Shown here in pieces: positions 12,579-14,818 of a stretch of DNA of 14,818 nt (position 1 is its first letter; each line of letters starts with the position of its first letter). Location: contig CALEYZ010000095.1 of assembly GCA_937928195.1 (NCBI GenBank), forward strand, positions 1 to 14,818, given 5' to 3'. This DNA is from an uncultured Limnohabitans sp. (GTDB lineage Bacteria > Pseudomonadota > Gammaproteobacteria > Burkholderiales > Burkholderiaceae_C). The notes under the pieces were generated by a model. It had not been told where the DNA came from, did not search any database, and saw nothing but the letters and a program-made list of their open reading frames with translations. Made by a program: the position numbers and the translations under genes.

Positions 12579-14117
12579 TTATGGAGAATTTTTGATCAAG
12601 TTCGCTTGGCTAGCTATCTCTGCGCGCACTTCATCCGACAAGCGATTTAAATTTTTTAACTGCATCAGCATGCGCGGATTCTTGGCCAAGGTGTCGACAT
12701 GCCTGTTCAGGTAATCCCAATACAAAGTGGTGAAGGGGCACGCCGTTTCACCTGTTGCCAATGATGGATTGAATTTGCAGCCTTTGCAATGGTTGCTCAT
12801 GCGATCGATGTATTTGCCACTGGCCACATAAGGCTTGCTGGCCATCACGCCGCCATCTGCAAATTGGCTCATGCCCAAGGTGTTGGGCAACTCCACCCAT
12901 TCCACCGCATCCACGTAAACGCTCAAATACCATTCGTGGACTTCTTTGGGCGCTACACCCAGCAGCAGTGCGTAAAGGCCCGTGACCATCAAACGCTGGA
13001 TGTGGTGGGCATAGCCGTGTTCCAAAGTTTGATGGATGGCGTCGCGCAGGCAAGCCATGTCTGTTTTGCCTGTCCAGTAAAACGCAGGCAGTTGGGCGGT
13101 GGCCTGCATTTCGTTGCGTTCTACGTACTCGGGCATCTGAGTCCAATAGATGCCGCGCACATATTCACGCCAACCCAAGATTTGCCGGATGAAGCCCTCT
13201 GCAGCGGGCAGAGGCACTAAGCCTTGCTGGTAGGCCTTTTCAGCTGCTTCAACAACTTCTCTGGGATTGAGAAGTTTCAAATTGAGTGCGCTAGAGATGT
13301 GGGAGTGGTACAACCAGACTTCACCCTCCCACATGGCGTCTTGGTACAAGCCAAAGGAGGGGAGGCGTTGTTGTATGAAACTGTCCAAGGCTTGAAGTGC
13401 TTGATTGCGTGTGACCGGCCAACCAAAGCTGTTGAGGGTACCTGGGTTTTGATTCAATTTGTCTTTGACCAAGGCCATCACTTCTAAAGTGATGTCGTCG
13501 GGCGTAAATCGCAGGGGTGCAGGCAACATGTCCGGCCCTTGTTTGCCAAAGCTGCCTCGGTTGTCTTCGTCAAAGTTCCATTGGCCGCCCACCGGCTTTT
13601 TACCGTCCATCAGGATGCCAGTCTTTTGTCGCAGTTCGCGGTAAAAAAATTCTTGGCGCAATTGTTTGCGGCCTTTGGCGTGTTCTGCAAATTCGCGCAC
13701 GGTGCTGAAAAAATGCGTGTCGTCGCTGACTTCCAGCAGCAAGTTGTGGTGTTTGGCCATGGTGCGCAGACTTTGCAAGACGCGCCAATCGCCGGGCGCT
13801 GTCATGACCAGTTGTTGCGGCTTAAGCGCTTGAATGGCTTTTTGGAGTTCACCGGCCAGGGTGCCGGTGTTGTTTGCATCGTTCAAACGTGTGTAATGAA
13901 CGGGCCATTGCATGCTTGTAAGCGATTGCGCAAAGTGCCGCATGGCACTCAGAAACAAAGTGGTGCGTTGCTTGGAAGAGGGCACATGGGTCGATTCTTC
14001 CATCACCTCTGCCATCCAAACAGCGTCTTGGCTTGGGTCAAAGTCTGACAGGGCAGAGGCGTCCAAGTTCAATTGATCGCCGAGGATCAAAACCAAGCGT
14101 CGTAAAGGTTTAGCCAT
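12579..14117 (-). CDS. phrB: Iron-sulfur bacterial cryptochrome/photolyase (FeS-BCP, PhrB type)
   Basis: A 512-aa protein of the deoxyribodipyrimidine photolyase-related / FeS-BCP family, which in Agrobacterium (PhrB) repairs (6-4) photoproducts using FAD, a ribityllumazine antenna and a [4Fe-4S] cluster. The N-terminal alpha/beta domain starts LRRLVLILGDQLNLDAS. The FAD-binding helical domain carries GFIRQILGWREYVRG (308-322), YAHHIQRLMVTG (369-380) and GMSQFADGG-ASKPY (415-430). Cys356, Cys444, Cys447 and Cys460 (NHCKGCKFNP ... TACPFT) match the four cluster cysteines of PhrB (350, 438, 441, 454) with a constant offset of 6. Its start overlaps the DUF2256 gene by 8 bp. A photoreceptor role without repair cannot be excluded. 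Confidence 0.95.
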   Translation of the reverse strand: MAKPLRRLVLILGDQLNLDASALSDFDPSQDAVWMAEVMEESTHVPSSKQRTTLFLSAMRHFAQSLTSMQWPVHYTRLNDANNTGTLAGELQKAIQALKPQQLVMTAPGDWRVLQSLRTMAKHHNLLLEVSDDTHFFSTVREFAEHAKGRKQLRQEFFYRELRQKTGILMDGKKPVGGQWNFDEDNRGSFGKQGPDMLPAPLRFTPDDITLEVMALVKDKLNQNPGTLNSFGWPVTRNQALQALDSFIQQRLPSFGLYQDAMWEGEVWLYHSHISSALNLKLLNPREVVEAAEKAYQQGLVPLPAAEGFIRQILGWREYVRGIYWTQMPEYVERNEMQATAQLPAFYWTGKTDMACLRDAIHQTLEHGYAHHIQRLMVTGLYALLLGVAPKEVHEWYLSVYVDAVEWVELPNTLGMSQFADGGVMASKPYVASGKYIDRMSNHCKGCKFNPSLATGETACPFTTLYWDYLNRHVDTLAKNPRMLMQLKNLNRLSDEVRAEIASQANLIKNSP

Positions 14118-14286
14118 GCTGTGACGCTTGTGCGCTGTTGGATTTGTTTTTGCGACACGCCTCTGAACAATACAAAACCTGTTCCCAGTTCTTGGCCCAA
14201 GATTTGCGCCAAGTCATGTCGCGCCCGCACACCGTGCAAGGCTTACGAGGAAGGCTTTGTTTGTTGCCCTTGAACGTGGTCTTCAT
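14110..14286 (-). CDS. Small zinc-ribbon protein, DUF2256 family
   Basis: A 58-aa gene. It begins MKTTFKGNKQSLPRKPCTVC, with Cys17 and Cys20 forming a CxxC, then GRDMTWRKSWAKNWE (21-35) and YCSEACRK (39-46) with Cys40 and Cys44. The four cysteines should hold one Zn; this pattern with W-RKxWxxxWE between the pairs is the DUF2256 signature. The C-terminus is basic and polar. It ends inside the photolyase start (overlap 14110-14117), so the two are co-transcribed and translationally coupled. DUF2256 genes are often found beside photolyase-like genes, but the biochemical role is unknown. No clear Shine-Dalgarno precedes the ATG at 14286. Confidence 0.9.
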   Translation of the reverse strand: MKTTFKGNKQSLPRKPCTVCGRDMTWRKSWAKNWEQVLYCSEACRKNKSNSAQASQHG

Positions 14287-14305
14287 GGGGCTATTTTCAC
14301 TTGAA

Positions 14306-14336
14306 CCTGCAAGCTGTGGCAGGTCGACTTGATAAT
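14306..14336. promoter_or_regulatory. Divergent promoter region with inverted repeat
   Basis: In the 92-bp gap between the DUF2256 gene (leftward) and the TIGR03643 gene (rightward) is CCTGC-N8-GCAGG (14306-14323) and, just after it, a GATAAT hexamer (14331-14336) that could be the -10 of the rightward gene. No good -35 pairs with it, so this is only a weak indication of a regulated divergent promoter. Confidence 0.25.
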
Positions 14337-14378
14337 GTCCCTAGTCTTTCCAACATTGAAACCTGAGCCCGTTGCAGC

Positions 14379-14663
14379 ATGCCCAAATTGCCTGAACCTT
14401 CCACCCCTTTGAGTCCAGGCGACATCTCCGCCGTCATTCAAATGGCGTGGGAGGATCGAACCACGTTTGAGACGATCTACGAAAGAACGGGCGTGACAGA
14501 GCCTGGCGTGATCAAAATCATGCGTGCCGAACTGACGGCCAGTTCATTCAAAATGTGGCGCACCAGAATGCGGGGCAGGGTGACCAAGCACCGTGAACTG
14601 CGCAGTGCGGAGATGAAGTTCGATGATCGGGCCATTGCCGACCATCGAAGGGCCAATTGCTAA
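14379..14663 (+). CDS. TIGR03643 / DUF2805 family protein
   Basis: A 94-aa basic protein. After a short Pro-rich start, SPGDISAVIQMAWEDRTTFE (12-31), GVTEPGVIKIMRAELTASSF (38-57) and KMWRTRMRGRVTKH (58-71) reproduce the family pattern (IxxxAWEDRTxFExI ... VIKxMR-EL-SSFxxWRxRxxGRxTKH). The middle looks like a helix-turn-helix (TIYERTGVTEPGVIKIMRAEL), suggesting nucleic-acid binding, which is inference. It is divergent from the DUF2256-photolyase pair; from memory this family often lies near those two, forming a light-repair-associated neighbourhood. The tail after residue 72 is probably less conserved. There is no obvious ribosome-binding site before the ATG at 14379. It converges on a glycine-rich gene 22 bp downstream. 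Confidence 0.85.
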   Translation: MPKLPEPSTPLSPGDISAVIQMAWEDRTTFETIYERTGVTEPGVIKIMRAELTASSFKMWRTRMRGRVTKHRELRSAEMKFDDRAIADHRRANC

Positions 14664-14676
14664 GCGTGTGTTGATG

Positions 14677-14691
14677 CGCTGTTGATCAGCG
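14677..14691. terminator. Small hairpin between the TIGR03643 and glycine-rich genes
   Basis: CGCTG-TTGAT-CAGCG, a 5-bp stem overlapping the stop codon of the leftward glycine-rich gene. No T tract on either side; termination function is doubtful. Confidence 0.2.
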
Positions 14692-14818
14692 ACCGAACGA
14701 ACGGCCACCGCCGTTGCCGCCACCACCATAGCCACCGCCGCCGCCGGAGCGACCGCCTCGGCCACCGCCACCGCCACCACCACCAAATCCGCCACCACCA
14801 CCACCACCACCACCGCCA
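14686..14818 (-). CDS. Glycine-rich C-terminal tail of a protein, probably RRM RNA-binding protein (5' end outside window)
   Basis: Partial gene running off the right edge, stop TGA at 14686-14688. The 43 visible codons are almost all GGT/GGC glycine, interrupted by Phe, Tyr, Arg, Ser and Asn, and end GGGNGGGRSFGR. Such low-complexity RGG/YGG tails follow the single RRM domain of the small cold-inducible RNA-binding proteins common in Betaproteobacteria. The RRM itself is not in view, so other glycine-rich proteins (for example a DEAD-box helicase tail or single-stranded DNA-binding protein) remain possible. The repetitive CCACCG sequence is simply the codon pattern of this tail. Confidence 0.6.
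   Translation of the reverse strand, partial: GGGGGGGGGGFGGGGGGGGRGGRSGGGGGYGGGGNGGGRSFGR

Noticed and set aside
13539..14048. 169-codon plus-strand frame opposite the photolyase
   Set aside because: Antisense shadow of phrB with no recognisable motif.
14544..14813. Val/Ala-rich 89-codon minus-strand frame at the right edge
   Set aside because: Another frame of the same CCACCG-rich DNA; the glycine frame ending at 14686 has a typical RNA-binding-protein tail and is preferred.
14700..14818. CRISPR array or microsatellite
   Set aside because: No repeat-spacer structure; the periodicity is three bases and is explained by glycine codons.

Overview
The window reads as part of the chromosome of a betaproteobacterium, most likely Burkholderiales close to Comamonadaceae (Limnohabitans/Rhodoferax-like). 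This rests on protein resemblance and on moderate-GC codon use rich in TTG leucine; no rRNA or tRNA is present to settle it. Genes are densely packed and the longest non-coding gaps are about 140-165 bp. I see no insertion sequence, prophage, CRISPR array, tRNA or rRNA.

Left part (1-2756): the 3' end of a TonB-dependent outer-membrane receptor, then an AEC-family permease. This permease converges, with stop codons sharing TTAA, on a leftward pair: a ChaC-type gamma-glutamylcyclotransferase followed by pdxH (pyridoxamine 5'-phosphate oxidase).

Central part (2757-12439) is a sugar-acid catabolic island with a mirrored layout. Rightward edd-eda form the Entner-Doudoroff pathway (6-phosphogluconate -> KDPG -> pyruvate + glyceraldehyde-3-phosphate). 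They end at a strong hairpin terminator. Facing them is a leftward operon: an IlvD/Edd-family sugar-acid dehydratase, a DenD-like SDR dehydrogenase, dgoK, dgoA and gloA. Dehydratase, DgoK and DgoA together match a DeLey-Doudoroff route (D-galactonate -> KDGal -> KDPGal -> pyruvate + glyceraldehyde-3-phosphate). Divergent from that operon is a second unit: a D-2-hydroxyacid dehydrogenase, a FadR/DgoR-type GntR regulator and a small cupin. An imperfect palindrome in the shared promoter region overlaps predicted -10 boxes on both strands and is a candidate operator for this regulator. Upstream of edd is a perfect 15-bp palindrome that resembles HexR operators.

Right part (12440-14818): a leftward gene for an iron-sulfur bacterial cryptochrome/photolyase (FeS-BCP/PhrB type, all four cluster cysteines present), overlapped at its start by a 58-aa DUF2256 CxxC zinc-ribbon gene. 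A TIGR03643/DUF2805 gene diverges from these, so the three form a compact cluster. Just downstream of the photolyase is a 34-codon ORF that begins like a flavin reductase and then breaks off, probably a gene remnant. The right edge holds the glycine-rich C-terminal tail of a leftward gene, probably an RNA-binding protein, cut by the window end.
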